From: Aestuariimicrobium ganziense
GTDB lineage: Bacteria; Actinomycetota; Actinomycetes; Propionibacteriales; Propionibacteriaceae
Length of the DNA: 64,000 nucleotides
Direction of reading: 5' to 3'
Assembly: GCF_015352975.1 (NCBI RefSeq)
Contig: NZ_JACYIZ010000002.1
Span: forward strand, 385,279 to 449,278
Each line of letters opens with the position of its first letter. The first letter of the stretch is position 1. Both the position numbers and the translations under genes were made by a program. This document shows positions 35,754-43,754 of the stretch, one piece after another. The notes beneath the pieces are model-generated. The model was not told the DNA's origin, did not search any database, and saw only the letters and a list, made by a program, of their open reading frames with translations.

Positions 35754-38726
35754 ATGACCACCGACCCCATCTGGCTTCCCTGGCAGGGCGCCCTGCCGCC
35801 CCGCGCGCACCTCACCACCGACGCCCCGGTGACCTCGCTCGATGGCGACTGGGCCTTCCGTTGGCTGCCCTCGCCGAGCCGGGCCACCCTCGGCTTCGAG
35901 GCGCCCGACTTCGACGACGCCGCCTGGGACCAGTTGGCGGTGCCGTCGTGCTGGCAGATGGTCGATCCCGCCGGTGCCGCACCGTACGGTCGTCCCGCCT
36001 ACACCAACGTGCTCTACCCGATCCCGGTGCCGGCGGCCGGTGGCCAGCCGTTCGTCCCCGACGACAACCCCACCGGTGAGTACCGGCGGCGGTTCACCGT
36101 GCCCGCCGCGCACGACGGCATGCGCACGTGGCTGCGGTTCGAGGGCGTCGACTCGAAGTTCTGGGTGTGGGTCAACGGCACCGAGATCGGCTGGTCGAAG
36201 GGTTCGCGGCTGACCACCGAGTTCGACATCACCGATGCCCTGGTCGAGGGCGAGAACACCCTGGCCGTGCGCGTGCAGCAGTGGTCGGAGGCCACCTTCC
36301 TCGAAGACCAGGACATGTGGTGGATGTCGGGCATCTACCGCTCGGTGAGCCTGCTCGGTCGTCCGCAGTACGGGGTGGACGACGTGTTCGTCCATGCCGA
36401 CTACGACCACAACTCGGGCTCGGGAGAGTTGCGGGTCGACGTGACCCGCGGTGGCGAGCCGGTGCTGGCGCGGGTGTCGGTGCCCGAACTCGCCCTGCAC
36501 GACGTGGCTGCCAACCAGACCCACCACCTCGCCTCGGTGCAGCCGTGGACCGCCGAGACGCCGCGACTGTACGACCTGACCGTGGCCACCGACTCAGAGC
36601 AGGTGAGCCTGCGGATCGGGTTCCGCCGGGTGTGGATCGACGGCGACAGGATCATGGTCAATGGCCGCAACATCTCGCTGCGAGGGGTGAACCGGCACGA
36701 GTGGCATCCCGAGCGCGGCCGCACCATGGACGACGAGACCATGCTGCGCGACGTGCTCTTGATGAAGCAGCACAACATCAATGCCGTGCGCACCTCGCAC
36801 TACCCGCCGGATGCCCGGTTCCTCGACCTGTGCGACGAGTACGGCCTGTGGGTCATGCTCGAGTGCGACCTCGAGACCCACGGCTTCCAGTTGGGTGGCT
36901 GGGAGGCCAACCCGCCGGCGGACGAGCGCTGGACGCCGCAGCTGGTCAACCGGATGCAGCGCACCGTCGAGCGTGACAAGAACCATGCCTCGATCATCAG
37001 TTGGTCGCTGGGCAACGAGTCCGACACCGGTGCGGGGCTGGCCACGATGGCCGAGTGGACCCGCCGGCGCGACCCCGACCGGTTCATCCATTACGAGGGT
37101 GACCGGGCCGTGGAGTACACCGACGTGCTCAGCCAGATGTACACCTCGATCCCGACCACCGAGATCATCGGAAGCCGGGCTCCGCTGACCGACGAGGCCA
37201 GGTCGACCATGTGGCGTAGTCAGGACGAGTTCACGCCGCGCCAGTACAGCGTGCCGTTCGTGCTGTGCGAGTACGGCCACGCCATGGGCAACGGTCCCGG
37301 TGAGCTGGCCGACTACCAGAACCTGTTCGACACCCTCGAGCCGCTCAACGGTGGTTTCATCTGGGAGTGGATCGACCACGGTGTCGCCACCGGCGGCCAG
37401 GTCGGACGACGTGGCAGCGACGAGGGCGCCGACTACTACTACGGCGGCGACTTCGGTGAGGAGTTGCACGACGGCAACTTCATCGCCGACGGCCTGCTGC
37501 TGCCCGACCGGACCCCGTCGCCCGGACTGCTCGAGTTCAAGGGCGTGATCGCGCCGTTCAAGATCGCGATCGGGCCTGAAGGCATCTCGGTGACCTCGAT
37601 GCTGAGCTTCGCCGACTCGTCCAGCCACCGGTTCGCCTGGTCGCTCAGCGAGGACGGCGAGGTCGTGGCCGAGGGTGCCCTCGAGGTGCCAGTGGTCGAG
37701 GCCGAGCAGACCGTCTCGGTGGCGCTGCCCGAGCTGCCCGAGGGACAGGGCGGCGAGCGGTGGCTGACCGTGACCGCGTCGTTGTCGGTCGACACGCCGT
37801 GGGCCGAGGCCGGCCACGAAGTGGCGGTCGGCCAGGGTCAGCTGGATGCTGGTCGTCCGGTGGCTGTCGGTGAGGGCGAGGCTGTTGCCGTGGCATCGGA
37901 CGCTGACGGCCACACCCTGGGCGGGGCGCGCTTCGACCGGTCGGGACGACTGGTGGAACTGTTCGGGACGGCTGTCTCGGGCCCTGAGCTCGACCTGTTC
38001 CGGGCACCGACCGACAACGACCGGCTGGGCTGGGCTCCGGGTCGCGAGACGCACTTGGGCACGTTGTGGAAGAAGGCCGGCCTGGATCGGCTGCACTTCA
38101 CCACCGAGTCGGTCGAGGCTGACGGCGAGACGCTCACCGTGGTCACCCGGACCGCACCGGCGGCCCTGGAGTTGGCCTACCGCACCACGTTCACCTGGCG
38201 AGGTGTCGGCGATGCGTTGCTGGTCGACGTCGAGACCGTGCCCGAGGGCGACTGGCCGCTGGTGATGCCTCGCGTCGGTCTGCGTTGGAGCGTGCCGAGC
38301 GAGTGGGAGCGGCTGACCTGGTTCGGGCTCGGCCCGGGCGAGAGCTACCGCGACAGCACCGCCGCCGTGCAGATCGGGCGCTGGAGCGCCGGTGTGGACG
38401 AGTTGCAGACCCGCTACACCCGGCCGCAGTCGAACGGCAACCGGTCGCAGGTGCGCTGGGCCGAGGTCTCGTCCACGGGTGGGCAGGGCGTACGGATCAC
38501 CGCCGAGCGCCCATTCGACATCTCGCTGAAGCCGTGGACCGAGAAGGCGATCGCCGCAGCGGCCCACCCCAGCGAGATCGAGCGGGACGAGGTCAACTGG
38601 TTGCACGTCGATCTGGCCCAGGCCTCGATCGGCTCGGCCGCCTGTGGTCCGTTCCCGCTGCCGAAGTACTGGCTGAGGCCCGAGCCGATGCGGCTCTCGC
38701 TGCGGATCGACCCGATCGCCAGCTGA
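35754..38726 (+). CDS. lacZ: Beta-galactosidase, GH2 (LacZ type)
   Basis: Hydrolyses beta-galactosides. The 990-residue protein has the full five-domain LacZ layout: jelly roll, immunoglobulin-like, TIM barrel (RGVNRHEWHPERGRTMDDET), second Ig-like and the C-terminal lactonase-like domain (FRAPTDNDRLGW, WFGLGPGESYRDS). The acid/base Glu is in ISWSLGNESDTGAG and the nucleophile Glu in VLCEYGHAMGNGPGE. No transporter or repressor gene lies beside it. It sits between the LCP gene and purE, which are neighbours or close in relatives, so it may be an insertion. Ends 2 nt from the purE stop. Confidence 0.96.
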   Translation: MTTDPIWLPWQGALPPRAHLTTDAPVTSLDGDWAFRWLPSPSRATLGFEAPDFDDAAWDQLAVPSCWQMVDPAGAAPYGRPAYTNVLYPIPVPAAGGQPFVPDDNPTGEYRRRFTVPAAHDGMRTWLRFEGVDSKFWVWVNGTEIGWSKGSRLTTEFDITDALVEGENTLAVRVQQWSEATFLEDQDMWWMSGIYRSVSLLGRPQYGVDDVFVHADYDHNSGSGELRVDVTRGGEPVLARVSVPELALHDVAANQTHHLASVQPWTAETPRLYDLTVATDSEQVSLRIGFRRVWIDGDRIMVNGRNISLRGVNRHEWHPERGRTMDDETMLRDVLLMKQHNINAVRTSHYPPDARFLDLCDEYGLWVMLECDLETHGFQLGGWEANPPADERWTPQLVNRMQRTVERDKNHASIISWSLGNESDTGAGLATMAEWTRRRDPDRFIHYEGDRAVEYTDVLSQMYTSIPTTEIIGSRAPLTDEARSTMWRSQDEFTPRQYSVPFVLCEYGHAMGNGPGELADYQNLFDTLEPLNGGFIWEWIDHGVATGGQVGRRGSDEGADYYYGGDFGEELHDGNFIADGLLLPDRTPSPGLLEFKGVIAPFKIAIGPEGISVTSMLSFADSSSHRFAWSLSEDGEVVAEGALEVPVVEAEQTVSVALPELPEGQGGERWLTVTASLSVDTPWAEAGHEVAVGQGQLDAGRPVAVGEGEAVAVASDADGHTLGGARFDRSGRLVELFGTAVSGPELDLFRAPTDNDRLGWAPGRETHLGTLWKKAGLDRLHFTTESVEADGETLTVVTRTAPAALELAYRTTFTWRGVGDALLVDVETVPEGDWPLVMPRVGLRWSVPSEWERLTWFGLGPGESYRDSTAAVQIGRWSAGVDELQTRYTRPQSNGNRSQVRWAEVSSTGGQGVRITAERPFDISLKPWTEKAIAAAAHPSEIERDEVNWLHVDLAQASIGSAACGPFPLPKYWLRPEPMRLSLRIDPIAS

Positions 38727-38728
38727 CC

Positions 38729-39265
38729 TCAGCTGTTGAAGCTGCGGACCGCCTCACCCTTGGCGGCGGCGGTCTCGCGCAGGCTCTCCTGGAACGCCAC
38801 CATCCGCGCGGTCAGTTCTTCGTCCCCGGTGGCGAGGATCCGCACCGCGAGCAGGCCGGCGTTGCGGGCGTTGGCGACCCCAACCGTGGCCACGGGCACC
38901 CCCGCGGGCATCTGGACGATCGAGAGCAGCGAATCCATGCCGTCGAGGTGCTTCAGCGGCACCGGCACGCCGATCACCGGCAGCGGGGTGAGCGAGGCCA
39001 GCATGCCGGGCAGGTGGGCGGCTCCCCCGGCGCCGGCGATGATCACCTCGAGGCCGCGGCGGTGGGCCATGCGTCCGTACGAGACCATCTCCTCGGGCAT
39101 CCGGTGCGCCGAGACCACGTCGGCCTCGACGGCGATGTCGAACTCGCGCAGGACCGCGGCGGCGGGCTCCATGGTGGGCCAGTCGGAGTCGGACCCCATC
39201 ACCAGTCCCACGCGGGGACGACGGGCGCCGGAGCGATCCGAGTGGCGAGGTGTGGGCTCAAGCAT
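38729..39265 (-). CDS. purE: N5-carboxyaminoimidazole ribonucleotide mutase
   Basis: Moves the carboxyl group from N5-CAIR to CAIR in purine synthesis, the product of PurK. At 178 residues it has class I PurE length plus a short N-terminal extension. Motifs: [24 protein letters not shown] with the catalytic His, and [18 protein letters not shown]. Overlaps the purK stop by 8 nt. Confidence 0.96.
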   Translation of the reverse strand: MLEPTPRHSDRSGARRPRVGLVMGSDSDWPTMEPAAAVLREFDIAVEADVVSAHRMPEEMVSYGRMAHRRGLEVIIAGAGGAAHLPGMLASLTPLPVIGVPVPLKHLDGMDSLLSIVQMPAGVPVATVGVANARNAGLLAVRILATGDEELTARMVAFQESLRETAAAKGEAVRSFNS

Positions 39266-40445
39266 CAGGGTCTCCCATCAGGTAGCCGGCCGCGTGCCGG
39301 GCTCGGCGCAGGGTCTGGTCGAGGTCTCGTCCCAGGCAGGTGACGTGGCCCACCTTTCGTCCGGGCTTGACGCTCTTGCCGTACAGGTGGACGCGCAGTT
39401 CACGATCGCGAGCGAAGCAGTGCTGCAGGGCGCCGGTCAGGTCGTCCTCGCTGCCACCGAGCACATTGGTCATCACCACGTGCGGGGCGCGCAGACCGGG
39501 TTCGCCCAGCGGCAGGTCGAGCACGGCCCGAAGGTGGTTCTCGAACTGGCTGGTGTGGGCGCCGTCGATCGTCCAGTGGCCGGTGTTGTGCGGACGCATC
39601 GCCAACTCGTTGACCACGACGTGCCCGTCTCGGCGCTGCATCAACTCCACCGCCAGCAGGCCGACGACCTCGAGTTCCTGGGCGATGCGCAGGGCGAGGT
39701 GCTGGGCCTCGAGCGCCTGGTCGTCGGTGAGCCCGGGGGCGGGGGTGATCGTCTCGACGCAGATGCCGCCACGCTGGGTCGACTCGCTGATCGGGTAGGC
39801 GACGGCCTGACCCGATGGTGAGCGGACGACCAGCGCCGACAGTTCGCGCCTGAAGTCGATGAACTCCTCGGCGATGATCTGGACGCCCTCGCGGCTGATC
39901 GTCCCGCCGTCGACGGTCGAGGTCGGGCGGGCGAGTTCCTCGAAGGGAATGTCGGCCTGGTCAGGGCTGTCGATCTTCCAGACGCCCTTGCCGTCGTAGC
40001 CACCCCGGCTGGTCTTGGCGATCACCGGCCACCCCGTGCGCTCGCCGAAGGCGCGCAGGGCGTCGGCGTCTGCGACCACCTCGTGGGCTGGGCAGGGGGC
40101 ATCCATGGCGGTGAGCCGCGCGCGCATGACTGCCTTGTCCTGGGCGTGGACGAGGGCTTTCGGGCCGGGGCGGACCGCGACCCCGGCGGCCTCGACCGCC
40201 TCGAGGATGGCGGTGGGCACGTGCTCGTGGTCGAAGGTGATCACGTCGCAGTCCTTGGCGAACGCCAGCACCGTGTCAAGGTGGGCGTAGTCGCCGACGG
40301 TGACGTCGTGGACGACCTGGGCGGCGGAGACGTCGGGCCCTTCGGCGAGCAGGCGGATGGTGATGCCGAGCCCGATCGATGCCTGGTGCATCATCCGGGC
40401 CAGTTGGCCGCCGCCGATGATGCCGATGGTGTAGCGCCCGGTCAC
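39258..40445 (-). CDS. purK: N5-carboxyaminoimidazole ribonucleotide synthase
   Basis: ATP-grasp enzyme converting AIR, bicarbonate and ATP to N5-CAIR for PurE. In this 395-residue protein the N-terminal [20 protein letters not shown] is the Rossmann-like start, [13 protein letters not shown] the ATP loop, and [18 protein letters not shown] the family signature near residue 285. GTG start with TAGGGT ending 6 nt upstream. Confidence 0.96.
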   Translation of the reverse strand: MTGRYTIGIIGGGQLARMMHQASIGLGITIRLLAEGPDVSAAQVVHDVTVGDYAHLDTVLAFAKDCDVITFDHEHVPTAILEAVEAAGVAVRPGPKALVHAQDKAVMRARLTAMDAPCPAHEVVADADALRAFGERTGWPVIAKTSRGGYDGKGVWKIDSPDQADIPFEELARPTSTVDGGTISREGVQIIAEEFIDFRRELSALVVRSPSGQAVAYPISESTQRGGICVETITPAPGLTDDQALEAQHLALRIAQELEVVGLLAVELMQRRDGHVVVNELAMRPHNTGHWTIDGAHTSQFENHLRAVLDLPLGEPGLRAPHVVMTNVLGGSEDDLTGALQHCFARDRELRVHLYGKSVKPGRKVGHVTCLGRDLDQTLRRARHAAGYLMGDPDA

Positions 40446-40451
40446 ACGCTG

Positions 40452-40457
40452 ACCCTA
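40452..40457 (-). promoter_or_regulatory. -10 box (TAGGGT) of purKE
   Basis: Ends 6 nt before the GTG at 40445. Confidence 0.5.
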
Positions 40458-40544
40458 GCAAGGGGCGAAGGGGGGATTCAGTGCTCGATCACCGCACGCG
40501 ATTCGGCGGTCGACTTGGTGCGGGTGCGTGCGACCATGGCTGTC

Positions 40545-41135
40545 ATGGGTCTTGATCGCAGGTTGTTGGGCAACGACGAGCACGAGGTGCGCCACATGCG
40601 CACCCACGGCAAGGCGCTGCTGGTGCCGGGGCTGGTGTTCGTCCTGCTGGCGGTGCTGATGGGCACGGTGCTGGCGCTGCTGCCGACCTCGTGGGGCTGG
40701 ATCGGCGACGCGGTGGTGGTCGGGCTGGTCGTGATCGCCATGATCGTGTTCTGCCTGGTGCCGTTCCTTCGCTGGCTGACCAGCACCTACACCCTGACCG
40801 ACCGTCGGATCATCACCCGCAAGGGAGTGCTCAACAAGACCGGTCACGACCTGCCGCTGCGGCGCATCAACAACGTCTCCTACGAGCGCAGCCTGCTCGA
40901 TCGGATGCTGGGCTGCGGCTCGCTGGTGCTGACCACGGCCGCCGAGACCCCGGTGGTGCTGCGTGACGTGCCCGACGTCGAGCGGGTGCACGTGCTGATG
41001 ACCGAACTGCTGTTCGGGACGCACGAGTTGTCGAACGACGACGGTGTGCAGCGTCCCGGTGAGCTGGACGACCCCGACGACCCCGATCGTGGCGATGCCC
41101 GCCTGGGGCGCGGCCGGGTCGCCGACGACGACTGA
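40545..41135 (+). CDS. Bacterial PH-domain membrane protein
   Basis: A 196-residue protein with two membrane segments (ALLVPGLVFVLLAVLMGTVL and AVVVGLVVIAMIVFCLVPFL) and a bacterial PH (DUF304-type) domain beginning STYTLTDRRIITRKGVLNKT, with LPLRRINNVSYERSLLDRMLG. It matches Rv3278c by position next to birA and purK. An acidic tail ends the protein. ATG 40536 is an alternative start three codons upstream. Confidence 0.87.
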   Translation: MGLDRRLLGNDEHEVRHMRTHGKALLVPGLVFVLLAVLMGTVLALLPTSWGWIGDAVVVGLVVIAMIVFCLVPFLRWLTSTYTLTDRRIITRKGVLNKTGHDLPLRRINNVSYERSLLDRMLGCGSLVLTTAAETPVVLRDVPDVERVHVLMTELLFGTHELSNDDGVQRPGELDDPDDPDRGDARLGRGRVADDD

Positions 41136-41195
41136 GGTTCTGGCATCCACCTTCCCCCGTCCATCTGACTCGATGGACACCGGTGGCTCCCCGCG

Positions 41196-41413
41196 GTTTG
41201 TGGCGTGAAACGACTCGTCAATCAGTGATTTCGCGCCACGAATCACTGCGTGGGTGCTCAGCCCACCCCAACCCCACCGGTTTGTGGCGTGAAACGACTC
41301 GTCCATCAGTGATTTCGCGCCACCAATCACTGAGGCGCACTCGGACCACCCCGGCCCCCACGGGTTTGTGGCGTGAAGTGACGCGTCAAACAGCGATTTC
41401 CCGCCACAAACTG
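41196..41413. repeat. Array of three palindromic repeats, 84-nt period (upstream array)
   Basis: Units start with GTTTGTGGCGTGAA at 41196, 41280 and 41364, exactly 84 nt apart. Each has about 50-53 nt of conserved sequence then a 31-nt non-conserved spacer. The left arm TTTGTGGCGTGAAA pairs with a right arm TTTCGCGCCAC (TTTCCCGCCACAAA in unit 3). Units 1 and 2 also carry an alternative pairing, CAGTGATT with AATCACTG, overlapping the first. The array fills the 400-nt gap between the PH-domain gene and the AbiEi/DUF559-like gene; no other gene is visible there. Confidence 0.85.
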
Positions 41414-41535
41414 GGGTGGCCCCCCAACTCGATCACCACGTGGGACGATCCACCGCTTGGGCACCGCCACGAGAGTTGTCCACAGCTTCGAAACTGGTTG
41501 GCGCTTCCAGGCTCGCCGCCTCCCAGAGTGTGGGC

Positions 41536-42498
41536 ATGCGAGCTGCCAAGAACCCCGGTCCTGAGCTCATCAGCCTGTTGCGAGCACAGGCGGGAGTCGC
41601 CACCACGCGTCAGCTGCGCGACAAGGGCTTCGGCCCGTCCAGCACCAAACGATGGGTGGACGCCCGCGGCTGGGTCGATCTGGGACGAGGCGTGTTCGCG
41701 GACTCGTCCCCCAGCTTCACCGGCCTCTGCTGGGCCGGAGTTCTGCTCGCAGGACCCGATGCCATCGTCGGCGGCGACGCGGCCCTGCACCTTCACGGGC
41801 TGGGCCCTCGACCGCAGGTGATCGACATCCACGCCAGCGATCTCGTCCACCGGGTTCATCAGCCTGAGCACTGGAGGTTCAGGCGGATCCCTCAGCTCGG
41901 ATCGGGCACTCCTCCGCGTGCCAATCCTGGTGTGGCCTTCCTCGATCATCTCGACGCTGTCCAGGACGAAGGTGACGTCATCACCAAACTGGCTGAGCTG
42001 CTCCACCAGCGCCATGATCTGCGCCGCTACCTCGCCCACCTCGTCCGGGAGCGCACCAGGCAACGCCATCGTGGGCTGCTGAGGGAGTTGCTCGAGGGGA
42101 CGATGGTGGGCATCGCAAGCCCCTTGGAGCTGCGCTACCTCCGAATGGAGAGGTTGCATGGTCTCCCCGAGGGGAGTCGTCAGGCGAGTCTGGACGGCGG
42201 CCGGTTCGTGGACGTGCTCTATGAGAAGTACTCGCTGATCACCGAACTGGACGGGGCGGCCCACCACGGTGGCGCCAGGAATGCTCGTGATGCCAGGCGA
42301 GACCGACGGCATGCGCTTCAGGGCGCTCACACCAACCGGGTCACCTACGCCGATCTCGTGCCGAGTCACTGCGAGTTGGCGCGCGACACGGCCATGCTGC
42401 TGAGGCACCGCGGGTGGCCAGGCCCCGATGGACTGATCACGTGCGTCCACTGTCGCCGCTTGCCACAGTTCGAGGCGAGAGGCGACCAGGCCGCCTAG
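41536..42498 (+). CDS. AbiEi-like winged-helix plus DUF559-like nuclease-fold protein
   Basis: A 320-residue protein. Residues 10-60 (LISLLRAQAGVATTRQLRDK, then WVDARGWVDLGRGVFA) look like the winged helix of AbiEi-type antitoxins. The C-terminal part has the DUF559/Vsr-like pattern: Glu198 in SPLELRYLR, Asp226 in GGRFVDVLY, Glu237 and Asp239 in LITELDGAAHH, and an Arg/Asp-rich stretch near 251-258. Such proteins may be nucleases or regulators; no partner toxin gene is present. It lies between the PH-domain gene and birA, which are near neighbours in relatives, so it looks inserted. Palindromic repeat arrays flank it on both sides. Confidence 0.78.
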   Translation: MRAAKNPGPELISLLRAQAGVATTRQLRDKGFGPSSTKRWVDARGWVDLGRGVFADSSPSFTGLCWAGVLLAGPDAIVGGDAALHLHGLGPRPQVIDIHASDLVHRVHQPEHWRFRRIPQLGSGTPPRANPGVAFLDHLDAVQDEGDVITKLAELLHQRHDLRRYLAHLVRERTRQRHRGLLRELLEGTMVGIASPLELRYLRMERLHGLPEGSRQASLDGGRFVDVLYEKYSLITELDGAAHHGGARNARDARRDRRHALQGAHTNRVTYADLVPSHCELARDTAMLLRHRGWPGPDGLITCVHCRRLPQFEARGDQAA

Positions 42499-42552
42499 AG
42501 CGCCGGGCGCGGCCAGGAACGGCCGGGACCGGAGCGCGTGTCTGAGGTTGCC

Positions 42553-42622
42553 GTGTCTCACATGTGTCGGGACTTCGGTGTCTCACATGTCTCGGGACTT
42601 GTTGTGTCACCTGTGCCGGGAC
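42553..42622. repeat. Three short direct repeats, IS-end-like
   Basis: Near-identical 20-nt units beginning TGTCTCACATGTGTCGGGAC (42554), TGTCTCACATGTCTCGGGAC (42579) and TGTGTCACCTGTGCCGGGAC (42603), 24-25 nt apart. The TGTCTCACATGT sequence resembles ends of IS481-type insertion sequences as I remember them, but no transposase is present. Might be a remnant of an insertion sequence or a protein-binding cluster. Confidence 0.6.
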
Positions 42623-42682
42623 ACCGACGCTGTTGGCCCTTGCCGCATCTTGTGCAGCGTCCAGGCCTCGCCCGACCCCGGG

Positions 42683-42823
42683 ATTTGTGGCGCGGAATCA
42701 CGGTCTGACAGCGCATTTCACGCCACAAACCGAGTCAGGCAGACGAGTGCCCCCAAGGCTCGCGTGATTCGTGGCGAGAAATCGCCGAATGACAGCGCGG
42801 TTCACGCCACAAACCGAGTCAGG
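42683..42823. repeat. Array of two palindromic repeats, 84-nt period (downstream array)
   Basis: Units start ATTTGTGGCGCGGAAT at 42683 and ATTCGTGGCGAGAAAT at 42767, again 84 nt apart, and each ends CGCCACAAACCGAGTCAGG. They match the upstream array in arms and spacing but the interior differs, so the two pairs form subgroups. The spacer is 27 nt. With the direct repeats at 42553 this accounts for most of the 385-nt gap before birA. Confidence 0.85.
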
Positions 42824-42883
42824 TCGACCGCGGATCGGGGGCCCGGCGTGCCGCGGCTGGAGGCAGCGTCCGAGGCGACTGCG

Positions 42884-43717
42884 CTACCGCAGGTGGACGA
42901 CGTCGCCTGCCGCGAAGGACTGCAGCCCCTGCGCCGTGCGCACCACCAGTCGTCCCTGCTCGTCGACGGACTCACCAACCCCCTCGACCACCTCGGACGC
43001 GCTCACGTGCACCCGCAGCGGAACCCCGAGTGACCCGCAGGCCTCGGTGTAGGCCTCGCGCAGGTGGCCGCGACGCTCCCACACCTCCAGCAGCCCCGCC
43101 AGCTCACCCACGACCGCCGCCACCACCTCCGACTTCGACGGCACGACGGCCTCGTCCGACCCCGCCGCCAACAGCAGCGACGTCGCGGTCGGCACCGGCA
43201 ACTCGTCCGCCTGCATGGAGATGTTGATCCCGAAGCCGATCACCGCCGCCGGGCGACCGAGCACTCCGCCGTCGACCCGCTCGGCAAGGATCCCGCAGAG
43301 CTTCCCCGCCCCGACCCCACCGTCGCCAGCCACCAGCACGTCGTTCGGCCACTTCAACACCAGCCGCTCGGCCACCGAAGCCCCGACCACCGAGCCCAGC
43401 CCGCGCAACACCGCCACCCCGGTCACCAGCGGCAACCAGGTCCAGTCCAGGAACTCCCGCCCCGGCCACACCGCCACCGAGATCGCCAGCGAAGACCCGG
43501 GCGGCGCCGTCCAGGCCCGGTCGAAGCGGCCTCGTCCAGCGGTCTGGTGATCGGCCACCAGCACCCGCGCCACGGCCTCGTCCGCACCGGCCACCCAGCG
43601 CGCCAGATCGCGGTTGGTCGAGCCGGTCTCGGGCACCCACGAGACGTCCCAGCGCACCCCTGCCGCCCGCAACCGGGAGCGCAGGTCGCCCACGTCGAGA
43701 ACCGCATCCCAAGCCAC
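42884..43717 (-). CDS. birA: Biotin-protein ligase, catalytic type without repressor domain
   Basis: Attaches biotin to the carboxyl-carrier lysine of AccA3 via biotinyl-AMP. At 277 residues it lacks the N-terminal HTH of E. coli BirA. GRGR (61-64) in the biotinyl-AMP loop ADHQTAGRGRFDRAW and KWPNDVLV (122-129) are intact, as is the C-terminal SH3-like part (GRLVVRTAQGLQSFAAGDV). Divergent from accD with only 37 nt between starts; the two -10 boxes nearly touch. Confidence 0.95.
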   Translation of the reverse strand: MAWDAVLDVGDLRSRLRAAGVRWDVSWVPETGSTNRDLARWVAGADEAVARVLVADHQTAGRGRFDRAWTAPPGSSLAISVAVWPGREFLDWTWLPLVTGVAVLRGLGSVVGASVAERLVLKWPNDVLVAGDGGVGAGKLCGILAERVDGGVLGRPAAVIGFGINISMQADELPVPTATSLLLAAGSDEAVVPSKSEVVAAVVGELAGLLEVWERRGHLREAYTEACGSLGVPLRVHVSASEVVEGVGESVDEQGRLVVRTAQGLQSFAAGDVVHLR

Positions 43718-43723
43718 CCTCGC

Positions 43724-43729
43724 ACCCTA
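43724..43729 (-). promoter_or_regulatory. -10 box (TAGGGT) of birA
   Basis: Ends 6 nt before the GTG at 43717; its -35 region overlaps the accD promoter. Confidence 0.55.
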
Positions 43730-43741
43730 GCCAAGCTGGGC

Positions 43742-43747
43742 TATCGT
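43742..43747 (+). promoter_or_regulatory. -10 box (TATCGT) of accD
   Basis: Ends 7 nt before the ATG at 43755; only 12 nt from the divergent birA -10. Confidence 0.5.
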
Positions 43748-43754
43748 CGCCTGC

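Noticed and set aside
41196..41413. Repeat-spacer look of the 84-nt array as a CRISPR
   Set aside because: Repeats are over 50 nt, differ from one another, and there are only three units; no cas genes are present.
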